Positions 36,954 through 45,241 of a DNA stretch of 64,000 bases are shown here, piece after piece. The notes beneath the pieces were generated by a model. That model made no database searches. It was not told the origin of the DNA and saw only the letters and a list, made by a program, of their open reading frames with translations. Numbering within the stretch: position 1 is the first letter of the stretch; the number at the start of each line of letters is the position of its first letter. This stretch comes from Streptomyces sp. AM 4-1-1 (lineage in GTDB: Bacteria > Actinomycetota > Actinomycetes > Streptomycetales > Streptomycetaceae): NCBI RefSeq assembly GCF_029167625.1, contig NZ_CP119145.1:1736001-1800000 (forward strand). The letters run 5' to 3'. The position numbers were made by a program, and so were the translations under genes.

Positions 36954-38207
36954 TCAGGAGGCCAGTACCTGCTTGTCCTCAAGCACGTTGCGCCACTTGT
37001 CCAGGTCGTCGCCGGCCTTGGTGATCAGGTGCGTGGACCCGTCCGGCGTCACCAGTACCTCCGCCGCCGGGGGCACGTTGAGGAATTCCATGTGCTGAGT
37101 GGCGCAGTAGGCGCCCACGTCCAGGATCACCAGGAAGCTGCTCGCGTCGACGCCGTCGGGGACTTCGACCTCCCCGGGCAGGATGTAGTCGTTGCGCAGA
37201 ATGGTGCGGCCACGGACCGCGGCCGTGGTCGTGCGTGCCGTCGTGACCTCGTTCATCCCGGCGTCGAGGAAGGCCACGTTGTGGTTCCGGTCGCGCAGTT
37301 GGGCCGAGGGCATGAGCATCCGGCACCCGTTGGTCACCAGGATGTTCGACACCGGGGTGGAGATGACACTGCGCTCGACGCTCAGCAGCAGGGCGCCCGC
37401 GTCGGCCAGGACGTCGCGCGCCGGCTCGAACAGGAAGGTCACGTCCTCGGGGATGCCCTGACGACGGGCCGCGTCGGCGAGGGCCTGGAAGTAGTTGTGC
37501 CAGTCGAAGTGCTTCTCCGACTCGTCCCAGGCGTCGTAGTCGAAACCGTGGCCGCCGGCGAAGTTGATCGACCGGGCCGTCGGGAAGTACTCCAGGTAGA
37601 TGTCCATGACCTGCTCGACGATGCCGACCATCTCTTCGAGGGTGTTACCGCTGCCGCAGTACACCTCCAGGCCGGTGAGGTCACGCTCGTACTCCTTGAG
37701 CAGCGCGGCCAGTCGGCCCAGCTCCCCGTATTTGATGCCCGGCTTGCCCGAGTCGAGGCTGTCGATCCGCACGCTGATCGTCGGGGCGCCGGTACGCAGC
37801 GAGTACGCGACCTCGTCGAGACTGGCGAGGAACGTCGGGTGACCCGCGGAGTCCCAGAAACCGATCTCCTCGTCCGACACATGGCCGGGCGACACGATGA
37901 ACTTGCTGAATCCGTGCTCACGCAGGAGGCGGTACTCACTGGGCAGCTGCACCAGGACGCCGACACCTTCCATGTCCTTGAGCGGTGCCATGAAGTGCGG
38001 GTTGGAATTCGGAAAGAACGGAATGTAAAGTTCCACTCTTCCCGCCAGGCCGGCCGCCGCCGCGGCCTCCTTCACCCGGCCGATGTTCTTGCGCATCCGT
38101 GCTTCGTTGTAGATGAAGACCGGCGTTCCGGCATGACGGGATATGTGGTTCAGATCCACGTCGGCGAGCCATGAATTGGTTAACGCAGTCACAGTGACGA
38201 CCCCCAT
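36954..38207 (-). CDS. Ala-racemase/DAP-decarboxylase-fold protein without PLP lysine
   Basis: The 417-residue protein aligns along its length with fold-III decarboxylases such as diaminopimelate decarboxylase. T-P-V-F-I-Y marks the start, barrel segments follow, N-F-A-G-G-H-G-F-D-Y sits at the H-x-G-G-G-F position (about 220-229), E-P-A-R near 270 and D-V-G-A-Y-C-A-T-Q-H near 365. However, the Y-A-x-K-A-N motif reads Y-I-P-F-F-P-N-S-N-P, so the Schiff-base lysine is missing, and the catalytic C-D-S/T motif is replaced by R-T-I-L-R-N-D. A TTA codon at position 9 makes translation depend on bldA. A GTG at 38192 is an alternative start. It is the first gene of the minus-strand operon. Confidence 0.82.
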   Translation of the reverse strand: MGVVTVTALTNSWLADVDLNHISRHAGTPVFIYNEARMRKNIGRVKEAAAAAGLAGRVELYIPFFPNSNPHFMAPLKDMEGVGVLVQLPSEYRLLREHGFSKFIVSPGHVSDEEIGFWDSAGHPTFLASLDEVAYSLRTGAPTISVRIDSLDSGKPGIKYGELGRLAALLKEYERDLTGLEVYCGSGNTLEEMVGIVEQVMDIYLEYFPTARSINFAGGHGFDYDAWDESEKHFDWHNYFQALADAARRQGIPEDVTFLFEPARDVLADAGALLLSVERSVISTPVSNILVTNGCRMLMPSAQLRDRNHNVAFLDAGMNEVTTARTTTAAVRGRTILRNDYILPGEVEVPDGVDASSFLVILDVGAYCATQHMEFLNVPPAAEVLVTPDGSTHLITKAGDDLDKWRNVLEDKQVLAS

Positions 38208-38607
38208 TTTGCGCTGCGCAGCGAGTACGCATCCGCGAGAAAGAGCAGGCTGAAGACGCCATGCTCGGCAGCACCCCCCGGACTGCGGACATCGCCGGCT
38301 GCGAGAGACTGGCTGACTGATCAGCGATGCGGTCACAAGTTCTATCAGCAGGCTTTCCGTAATCGCAAGGGTTTTTGAAAAAAGGCGTCACCGGGTGGCC
38401 TGAACCACTCACCAAAACAATGATCCTTTACATCGCCACAGCTCAGAGCGGAATGGAGGGTGCACGTTCCGGCCAAAGGGGTAAGTTCAATAAGTAACAA
38501 TATCAGGATGTGAGACGTTGCTTGACGGGCGCGCGGTTCCCCCGCCTAGTATTACGGCAACATTAACGGGGACGCCGGGTACGACCACCCGGATAAGGCC
38601 CCGCAAC
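38208..38607. promoter_or_regulatory. Divergent promoter region of the locus
   Basis: This relatively AT-rich stretch separates the minus-strand operon from the tRNA. On the plus strand TTGACG (38522-38527) and TAGTAT (38547-38552, spacing 19; CCTAGT gives 17) form a good tRNA promoter. On the minus strand TTGCGA and TAGAAC around 38370-38340 are candidate boxes for the operon. The dyad GCTGA-CTGA-TCAGC (38312-38325) may be an operator. No gene is seen. Confidence 0.55.
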
Positions 38608-38679
38608 GGCCGTGTGCCCGAGTGGCTCAGGGGATCGCCTGCAAAGCGATTTACATCGGTTCGAATCCGATCGCGGCCT
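38608..38679 (+). tRNA. tRNA-Cys (anticodon GCA)
   Basis: A complete cloverleaf can be drawn. The acceptor stem GGCCGTG/CGCGGCC has 7 bp with one U-G pair. The D arm has CCC paired with GGG. The anticodon stem is ATCGC/GCGAT with loop CTGCAAA, giving anticodon GCA, and the T stem is ATCGG/CCGAT with loop TTCGAAT. The discriminator is U73, the main cysteine identity base. CCA is not encoded, as is common in Streptomyces. Its stems differ from the housekeeping Streptomyces tRNA-Cys as I remember it, whose acceptor is of the GGTGGAG type. This suggests a second, specialised tRNA placed beside a second cysS. Confidence 0.93.
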
Positions 38680-39130
38680 CTTGCGTTTCAACCTCTTCAA
38701 GCTTCCACTCTTTTCGAGCGCGTCCGCACAGCCGGTGGAACAAGCGGCGGGGAAACGGACGCCGGACGTTCACCCGGTGTCGTACCGGAGTTTCCCCGCG
38801 CGGCTTTCGGAGAGCTCGGACATCCTCCGCGCCCGGCTCACGCGATTCGACGACGACGCCGGCGCACCTTCGTGTGTGACACCGTGCGCGCGTGCCGGCC
38901 GGTCACATCCACCGCACCGCACAGCCCTTCGGCCGGGACCCGGCACCTGCCGGTAACGGTCTGACGGACACGGAGGACAAAGGGGGACGTCGGGCCTCAC
39001 GGCCGGGCACCCCCGCGCAAGACCTTCACCAGCCTTCTACCGGTGCCGCGAACAGCACCCGGTCGCGATCTTCCCCGATGGATAGAATCGCCTCTGCGAA
39101 GAAGGCTGTGGAGTGACGGTCGGAGGAACT
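38680..39130. other. Region between tRNA-Cys and the LuxR-type gene
   Basis: These 451 bases hold no recognisable gene. Frames crossing it show no family features. The stretch 39070-39115 (ATGGATAGAATCGCC and AT-richer bases) is the likely promoter of the regulator. A tRNA precursor tail and terminator should also lie here, but I could not define them. Confidence 0.5.
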
Positions 39131-40183
39131 GTGACGACAGGTGATGAGCACTCTGAACCGCAGGTGTCCGAACTCATCGGCGCCAGAGAACTCTCCGCGC
39201 TGGAACTCCTTCTCGGCTCGGGCAGACAGCTCAGCCGCGGCGACCTCGCCGAACAGCTCGGCTTGTCCGGGAGCGAGTCGCACGCGGCCGTGGAGCGTCT
39301 GCTGTCGGCCGGACTGATCCGGGAGAAGGGCGGCCACCGGCCGGGCGAGCGGTTACTGGTCCCCGGCGCCTCGGACCTCGTCCACGCACGGCTGCTGGAG
39401 ATACAGCAGGAACGGCTCGCCGGTCAGATCCAGTTCCAGAAATCGACGACGTCGATAGTCAAGGCGCTCAGCGAGCGGCTGCACGCGGGGGACGACGACC
39501 ATCCGCGGTGGAATGTGCTGCGCGGTTACGAGCCGATCTCGGCCGCGCTCGAAGGCGCCGCCTACCGCGCCCGCCGCAAGATCCTGAGCATGCACCCGGG
39601 CATACCGCTGTCGCCGGAGGACCTCGCCGACAGCCGGCCGCGCAATCAGCGTGCGATGGACCGCGGTGTGGCGATGCGCTCCATCCACCTCGCCTCGATG
39701 ACCCGGGTGCCGCACGGGCGCGCTCATCTGGAGGCACTGGCCGAGTCGGGTGTCAAAGTGCGACTGGCGCAGTCGCTCCCCTTCCGGCTCATCGTGATCG
39801 ACGACGTGATCGCCTATACCTCGATCAACGGAACGGACGGCGAGCCGACGGCACTTGAGCTGCGCGGCCCTGAGCTGGTCCCGATGCTGCGCGAAGTGTT
39901 CGAGTTCTGCTGGCTGGACTCCCAGCCCGTACGGGCATCGGAGTCCGAACCCGGGGGCCGGCTGCTGTCGGAGCGGGGGCTGGCCCTTGTGCAGCTGCTC
40001 TCCGAGGGACGCACCGACAGCGCGATGGCCAGGTCACTGGGGGTCTCGCCCCGGACGTTTCGACGGCTGATCGGTCAGGTCATGGAGCAACTGGGCGCCG
40101 AGAGCCGCTTCCAGGCCGGCATACGCGCCATGGAGCTGGGACTGCTCGGACGGTGGCAGCCCCCGGAGAGCGCTTCCCACTGA
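39131..40183 (+). CDS. LuxR-type regulator with TrmB-like N-terminus, TTA codon
   Basis: The 350-residue regulator has an N-terminal winged helix of the TrmB type (residues about 15-75, L-S-R-G-D-L-A-E-Q-L-G-L). A central ligand- or phospholipase-D-like segment follows, then a C-terminal LuxR helix-turn-helix (about 280-335: L-L-S-E-G-R-T-D-S-A-M-A-R-S-L-G-V-S). Such proteins are frequent cluster-situated regulators in Streptomyces. An in-frame TTA codon at 39353-39355 (codon 75) predicts control by the bldA tRNA. The GTG at 39131 follows GGAGG with proper spacing. It probably controls both arms of the locus. Confidence 0.87.
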   Translation: MTTGDEHSEPQVSELIGARELSALELLLGSGRQLSRGDLAEQLGLSGSESHAAVERLLSAGLIREKGGHRPGERLLVPGASDLVHARLLEIQQERLAGQIQFQKSTTSIVKALSERLHAGDDDHPRWNVLRGYEPISAALEGAAYRARRKILSMHPGIPLSPEDLADSRPRNQRAMDRGVAMRSIHLASMTRVPHGRAHLEALAESGVKVRLAQSLPFRLIVIDDVIAYTSINGTDGEPTALELRGPELVPMLREVFEFCWLDSQPVRASESEPGGRLLSERGLALVQLLSEGRTDSAMARSLGVSPRTFRRLIGQVMEQLGAESRFQAGIRAMELGLLGRWQPPESASH

Positions 40184-40724
40184 TCGGCCGGGCGGGCGCG
40201 GCCGTCGTACCGCTGGGCCATGCGAGGTCCCCGGACGGACGACGTGCGCGACAGGAGTTCCGGTGAGGTGAGTTGTCCGCTGTGCGGCAGGAAAGACGTT
40301 GCCTGCCGGTCGTCTTGTGCACTTGCTTCCCCTATTCGATGCGGACGGACGGTACGCGTGCCGCGATTCCCTTCTGGTCCGGCGGTCGGCTGACTCCTCG
40401 GTTACATCACGATGGGTCAGGCACGCGGCACAGCGCGTGAGTGCGGAGCGGCATAAGTATGCATCGCCTCAGATGCGAGTCCAATAGGCCCTGGTGACTT
40501 GGCGAGTTCCTTGCGTCATCCATCAACAGATGGCCGAACGGCGGTCCGTCGCACGTCCGCCGGGGATCACGGGACACTCCTCCGGGGCTGGCCGTGGTGT
40601 GCCGTGACCGCAGCCGGACAGGCCCAGGTGCCGGTCAGGCGTTGAGGCGGCGGGCTCAGCAGTGATTGGCTCAATCGCCGGAAGCCAGGCGACGGGATCA
40701 CAACTCGGCCCAGCAGGAGGAAAA
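40184..40724. promoter_or_regulatory. Upstream region of the mtnA-apt gene
   Basis: These 541 bases carry no convincing gene; a 62-codon frame at 40299-40487 lacks support. Two dyads are seen, GCATC-N6-GATGC (40461-40476) and CCATC-AACA-GATGG (40520-40533), which may be operators or small hairpins. The ribosome-binding site AGGAGG at 40715-40720 fixes the TTG start of the next gene. Confidence 0.5.
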
Positions 40725-42305
40725 TTGAATTACTCGATTTCCTGGAACGGCGGAGAAGTACTCACCACCGATCAGCGTTCACTACCGCACAGGGCGAGCC
40801 CGCTGCGCCTGACCACCGTGGACGACGTCATCGACGCGATCCGCACCCTGGCGGTCAGGGGCGCACCCGCCATCGGCATCACCGGCGCGTTCGGAGTCGC
40901 CCTGTCGGCCTTCCGTCACGGCGCGGAAGGCGTGCTGCCGGACCGGGTCCCGGCCGGCCGGGACCAGCCGGGGAGCACTTCCGCGGCGGGTGCCCTGGAC
41001 GAGAGGGCCCAGGACGCCGTCAGGGCCGACGCCGCCCGTATCGCGGCCTGCCGGCCCACCGCGGTCAACCTCTCCTGGGCGGTCGCCCGGGTGCTGGAGC
41101 GGCTGCCCGAGGGCCCGCAGGCGGTCCTCGACGAGGCCCGGGCCATCCTCGCCGAGGACGCCGAGGCGAACTCCGCGGCCGCCCACCGCGCCGCGGATCT
41201 GGTCGAACAGCTCTGCCCCGACCGTCCGTTGCGTGCCCTGACGCACTGCAACACCGGCCGCCTCGCCACGGCGGCGGGCGGCACCGCGCTGGGCGCGATC
41301 CTCGAACTCGCCGAGCGCGGGCGGATCGAGGAAGTGCTGGTCGACGAGACCAGGCCGCTGCTCCAGGGCTCGCGGCTCACCGCCTGGGAGCTGGCCGAGG
41401 CCGAGGTCCCGTACCGGATCTGCGTCGACTCGGCCGCCGCCTTCGCCATGGCGCGCGGCCTGGTCGACGTCGTGCTGGTCGGCGCCGACCGGATCGCCCG
41501 CAACGGGGACGTCGCCAACAAGATCGGCACCTACGGTCTGGCGCTCGCCGCCGCCCGCCACGGCATCCCGCTCGTGGTCGTCGCCCCCGAGTCCACCGTC
41601 GACGACAGACTCGAAACCGGCGGCGGCATCGTCGTCGAGGAGCGCGGCGCGGAGGAGGTGACCTCGGTCGCGGGCACGCGCACGGCCCCGGCGGGCGCGG
41701 GCGTGTACAACCCGGCCTTCGACGTCACCCCGGGCGAACTCGTCACCGCCGTCGTCACCGAGCGCCGCGTCATCGAACCGGCCCACGACGATCTGGCCGC
41801 GCGGGTGGCCGCGCACACCGCACACGTTCCCGACCACCCGGTCCCCGGCATCGCCTTCCAGGACCTGATGCCCGTCTACGCCCGTCCCCGGCTCGTCGAC
41901 CGGCTGGCACGGGCCGTGATCACCCGCTTCCGCGGCCGGTTCGACCATGTCGCGGGCATCGAGGCCCGGGGCTTCCTGCTCGGCATGGCCATCGCCCAGG
42001 CGGCCGACCGCCCCTTCGTGCCGCTGCGCAAGCCCGGCAAGCTGCCGCCACCGGTGCACGCGGTGGAGTACGCGCTCGAATACGGCACGGACGCCCTGGA
42101 GCTGGCGGAGAAGGCGCTGCCGGCGGGGGCGCGTGTGCTGATCGTCGACGACGTCCTGGCGACCGGTGGCACGGCCGCCGCCGCCGTGAAGCTCGTGGAG
42201 CAGTCCGGAGCCGTGGCGGTCGGCTGCGCCGTGATCCTTGAGCTGGCCGGACTCGGGGGCCGGGACCGGCTGTCCCTCCCGCTCTTCGCCGTGCGCGAGG
42301 TCTGA
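40725..42305 (+). CDS. mtnA-apt: Fusion of methylthioribose-1-phosphate isomerase and adenine phosphoribosyltransferase
   Basis: The 526-residue protein joins two salvage enzymes for the halves of methylthioadenosine. Residues 1-350 form MtnA, which isomerises methylthioribose-1-phosphate to the ribulose form. Cys175 in T-H-C-N-T-G and Asp255 in G-A-D-R-I-A-R-N-G-D are the catalytic pair. Residues about 365-526 form an adenine phosphoribosyltransferase with the PRPP loop V-D-D-V-L-A-T-G-G-T near 480. The TTG at 40725 is chosen because AGGAGG lies four bases upstream and it gives the normal MtnA start; GTG at 40662 is less likely. The gene is separated from mtnBDC and MTA phosphorylase by about 15 kb of biosynthetic genes. 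Confidence 0.9.
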   Translation: MNYSISWNGGEVLTTDQRSLPHRASPLRLTTVDDVIDAIRTLAVRGAPAIGITGAFGVALSAFRHGAEGVLPDRVPAGRDQPGSTSAAGALDERAQDAVRADAARIAACRPTAVNLSWAVARVLERLPEGPQAVLDEARAILAEDAEANSAAAHRAADLVEQLCPDRPLRALTHCNTGRLATAAGGTALGAILELAERGRIEEVLVDETRPLLQGSRLTAWELAEAEVPYRICVDSAAAFAMARGLVDVVLVGADRIARNGDVANKIGTYGLALAAARHGIPLVVVAPESTVDDRLETGGGIVVEERGAEEVTSVAGTRTAPAGAGVYNPAFDVTPGELVTAVVTERRVIEPAHDDLAARVAAHTAHVPDHPVPGIAFQDLMPVYARPRLVDRLARAVITRFRGRFDHVAGIEARGFLLGMAIAQAADRPFVPLRKPGKLPPPVHAVEYALEYGTDALELAEKALPAGARVLIVDDVLATGGTAAAAVKLVEQSGAVAVGCAVILELAGLGGRDRLSLPLFAVREV

Positions 42306-42418
42306 CCGGTCACCCGTCGGCCGGTAGTCCCGTCCGGCCGACGGCAGCGGCTCCTCACCAACTCGACGGTCCTCCTACCGGTACCGCTCGCGGTCCCGGG
42401 CACCCGAAGGAATCTGAT

Positions 42419-43474
42419 ATGTGTGGAATCGTTGGATTGTTCGTCGGCTGCAGCACCCACTCCCACTGTCCCAAGAAGCTGATCCTCGACTCGGCGGCTC
42501 CCGCCTCGGAAGAGGCCGAGGCGGGAACCCCGGTCGTCCCCGCCCCCGACAACTCCGGCTACAACAGCCCGTTCCGGTCCTGGGACACCCGCGCCAGCGT
42601 CCGCTCCACCGAACGGCGCACGCTGCGCGAGGGCGACGCGGCGCGGCCGTACTTCTCCCCGGAGCTGGTGCCGCTGGCCCGGCACAAGTACATCCAGGAC
42701 CTGCGGCCCGACCTCTACGACGAGGTGCTGATCCAGCACCTCTACCGCTACCTCGACTTCACCATGAAGCTGGAGCACCTGGTGGTGAACCGGACGGCTC
42801 TGGGGATCGCCCAGGCAACCGTGGGCGTCGCCGTCCCGGAGGACATGCGGTTCGACGCGTACAAGGTGTACTGCGACGAGGCCTACCACGCCCTGTTCTC
42901 CATGGATCTGCTGCGGCAGGTGAGGCAGCGGACCGGCATCGAGCCACGGCTGCCCGAACTCCCGTACTTCCTCAGGCGGTTGCAGGAACTCCAGGAGGAA
43001 GCGGGGGCCGAGAACCGCCATCTCATGGAGCTGGTCTTCGTGATCGTCTCCGAGACCCTGATATCGGGCAGCCTGATGGAGCTGCCGCAGGACGGTGACG
43101 TCGTCCCCGCGGTCCGCGAGGTGCTGCGCGACCACGCGCTCGACGAGGGCCGGCACCACACCTACTTCGCGATCTTCCTGAAGTACCTCTGGGGACAGCT
43201 CGGCCCAAGCGAGCGGCGCACCGCCGCGCTGATGGTCCCGCGGCTCATCCACACCTTCCTGCGGCCCGACACCGACGCCATGCGCGCCGAGCTGGAGGGG
43301 TACGGCTTCGCCAGGGAAGCGGCCCGTCAGGTCGTCGCCGAGGTGCTGCCGGAGACCCTCATACGGGAGTCGGCCCGCTCCTCGGCGGCCCAGACGATCC
43401 GGCTCTTCTCCTCCCTCGGCGCCCTCGACCTCCCCGAGGTGGCGGCCGAGTTCCAGGATCAGGGCCTCACATGA
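42419..43474 (+). CDS. AurF-like diiron oxygenase with unusual N-terminus
   Basis: The 351-residue protein resembles the AurF/diiron-oxygenase family. E-x-x-H-type ligands are visible in K-L-E-H-L (about residue 118), D-E-A-Y-H (about 155-159) and D-E-G-R-H-H (about 241-246), with further acidic residues in helices at about 200. Such enzymes N-oxygenate aryl amines or hydroxylate amino acids. The N-terminal 45 residues are odd. They begin M-C-G-I-V-G-L-F, like the Cys-nucleophile start of Ntn glutamine amidotransferases, followed by a Cys/His cluster (G-C-S-T-H-S-H-C). AAGGA six bases before the ATG supports this start. It lies 113 bases after mtnA-apt. Confidence 0.8.
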   Translation: MCGIVGLFVGCSTHSHCPKKLILDSAAPASEEAEAGTPVVPAPDNSGYNSPFRSWDTRASVRSTERRTLREGDAARPYFSPELVPLARHKYIQDLRPDLYDEVLIQHLYRYLDFTMKLEHLVVNRTALGIAQATVGVAVPEDMRFDAYKVYCDEAYHALFSMDLLRQVRQRTGIEPRLPELPYFLRRLQELQEEAGAENRHLMELVFVIVSETLISGSLMELPQDGDVVPAVREVLRDHALDEGRHHTYFAIFLKYLWGQLGPSERRTAALMVPRLIHTFLRPDTDAMRAELEGYGFAREAARQVVAEVLPETLIRESARSSAAQTIRLFSSLGALDLPEVAAEFQDQGLT

Positions 43475-43895
43475 GGGCCCCGGCACGGAAGGCCGCGCAC
43501 CGTTGGAGGTAGGCGTCCATCTCCTCGGCGGCGAAGCGGTCGCGGTCCCAGTCGGCGGGCAGCACCGGACCGTCCGTGGCGCACACGTACGCGGACGCGA
43601 AGCCGCCAGGGACGAGCGCGAGCGTCACCAGGTCGTAGAACGGCCCCTCGAAGTCGTCCGCCGTCCGCCACTCCCGCTCGGTCATCGCGCTGAGCACCAG
43701 GCCGGTGACGACGCCGTCGCCGCGTACCAGCCCCGGGAAGGGCCGGTCGCGCAGCGCCGCGGCCCGCCATCCGGCGGCGGAGGCGGGCCGGTGCTCCGGC
43801 ACCCGGCCCAGCACGGCCCGAAGGACCTCGGGGAACGTCAGGCTTCCATAGACGAACAAGGTGTTCTGACGCCTCGTCAGGCGATGTGCGGCCAT
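43467..43895 (-). CDS. Gamma-glutamylcyclotransferase-like protein (AIG2 fold)
   Basis: The 142-residue protein has the AIG2/GGCT fold. F-V-Y-G-S-L lies at about residues 14-19, the central P-G-L-V-R-G-D-G region near 54, and D-D-F-E-G-P-F-Y-D near 80 supplies the catalytic glutamate. Such enzymes release pyroglutamate from gamma-glutamyl amines. In butirosin biosynthesis BtrG uses this reaction to remove a protecting gamma-glutamyl group. With two ATP-grasp ligases in the neighbouring operon a similar protect/deprotect strategy is plausible here. The ATG at 43895 has GGAGGAG upstream. Its end overlaps the diiron gene by eight bases on the other strand. Confidence 0.8.
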   Translation of the reverse strand: MAAHRLTRRQNTLFVYGSLTFPEVLRAVLGRVPEHRPASAAGWRAAALRDRPFPGLVRGDGVVTGLVLSAMTEREWRTADDFEGPFYDLVTLALVPGGFASAYVCATDGPVLPADWDRDRFAAEEMDAYLQRCAAFRAGALM

Positions 43896-44086
43896 GGACA
43901 CAGCTCTCCTCCTCGACCCGTACCTCCGGCGTTCCCGGCCCCTCCCGGACGCCTTCCGCTCACGGTCAAGTTCACCAGCCGACACCCGCACGGCGCCGGA
44001 AAGAGGGTGGCCGCGTGCGGACGCGGCAGCAGACGGCCAGCCGGACCTGTGGACCGGGCCGCGCCACGGACAGAAAGATCCGTCCC

Positions 44087-45241
44087 ATGACTGTGGAGCA
44101 CGTCCTGCGAGAAACGACCCGAGTGGACGATGTCCTCGCGCTCGGCTGGGAAGACCTGCTGCGCCCCGAGGACCTCTTCCTCGGCGGCGACTGGCTGCGG
44201 GTCGCCCAGCGCACGGCCGGGTCCCCGATGCGCTATGTGGCGCGGCTGGGCGGGGACGGCGCGGCCGGGAACGGCGCGGGTGCGGGGACCGGACCGGACC
44301 GGCCCGTCATCGACGCCGCGTTGGCGACCGCCCTGGCGACCGAGAAGTCCCCGTGGGTCCTCGGACGCCCCGACACCCTGCTGCGGTTCAGCGCCGAGGC
44401 GGGCCGGGCGGGGGCCGCCGAGCTGCTGGCCGAACTGCCCGGCCCGCCCGCCGAGGCACTGCTGCCGAGCCTGGTCTGCGGGGGACGCCACATGGGGCGC
44501 AGCCGTGTGCCGCGCGGACCGGCGACCGGCCGTACGGCGGTCGCCCAACTCGTCGCCCGCGCCGAGGAGATCGCCGTGGAGCACGAGGCGGCCTCGGTGG
44601 CGTTCCCCTTCGTGGAGGGCGGCGACGAGGTGCTGCGCCAGGTGCTCGCCGACCGCGGCTACCGCTCGCACCTCTCCGGCCGCTACAGCTCGCTCCCGGT
44701 GACCCCGGGCGGCTTCGAGGACTACCTCCTGCGGCTCTCGGCGAAACGGCGGCGCAGGGTCCGCACCGAGCGACGACGGCTGGCCGAGGCCGGGGTCGAG
44801 ATGCGGATGGAGACGCTCAGCACCGCGCTGATCCCGCGCCTCGGCCGCCTTGAGGAAGAGCTCATGGCCAAGTACGGCATCGCGTGGACGGCGGCGCAGA
44901 CCGAGGAGGTCCTGCGCGAGATGGCGGCCAACTTCGGTGACGACGCCGTGGTGACGCTCGCCGTCGGTGACGGCCTGATCCGCGGCTTCGGCACCATGAT
45001 CCGGTTCCGCGACCACTGGTACGCGCGGCAGGCCGGCTTCGACTACGGCTACCAGCGAAAGCTGGCCCTCTACTTCGAGACCCTCTACTACTTCCCCGTG
45101 GAGATGGCCGCCCGGAACGGCATCACCACCATCCACTACGGCCTGGGCAGCGAGGAGGCCAAGCTCTCCCGTGGCTGTGTGGCGGAAGACCAATTCGCGT
45201 ATGTGCTGCGTCTGCGGCAGGAGGAGGCCCCTCATGACTGA
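44087..45241 (+). CDS. FemX/BioF2-like GNAT (Acetyltransf_6 type)
   Basis: The 384-residue protein has a weakly conserved N-terminal half and a C-terminal GNAT domain of the Acetyltransf_6/COG3146 type (about 200-380). That domain shows the basic helix L-S-A-K-R-R-R-R-V-R-T-E-R-R-R-L and a long final segment with Y-F-E-T-L-Y-Y-F-P-V-E-M-A and H-Y-G-L-G-S-E-E-A-K-L-S-R-G. Relatives include Fem-like proteins that transfer aminoacyl groups from tRNA and GNATs that form amide bonds in natural-product pathways such as altemicidin. It is the first gene of a tightly coupled eight-gene plus-strand operon and overlaps the ATP-grasp gene by eight bases. A Cys-tRNA-dependent acyl transfer is my inference. 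Confidence 0.78.
   Translation: MTVEHVLRETTRVDDVLALGWEDLLRPEDLFLGGDWLRVAQRTAGSPMRYVARLGGDGAAGNGAGAGTGPDRPVIDAALATALATEKSPWVLGRPDTLLRFSAEAGRAGAAELLAELPGPPAEALLPSLVCGGRHMGRSRVPRGPATGRTAVAQLVARAEEIAVEHEAASVAFPFVEGGDEVLRQVLADRGYRSHLSGRYSSLPVTPGGFEDYLLRLSAKRRRRVRTERRRLAEAGVEMRMETLSTALIPRLGRLEEELMAKYGIAWTAAQTEEVLREMAANFGDDAVVTLAVGDGLIRGFGTMIRFRDHWYARQAGFDYGYQRKLALYFETLYYFPVEMAARNGITTIHYGLGSEEAKLSRGCVAEDQFAYVLRLRQEEAPHD

Noticed and set aside
40299..40487. 62-codon ORF between the regulator and mtnA-apt
   Set aside because: No ribosome-binding site, no family features and irregular codon use.
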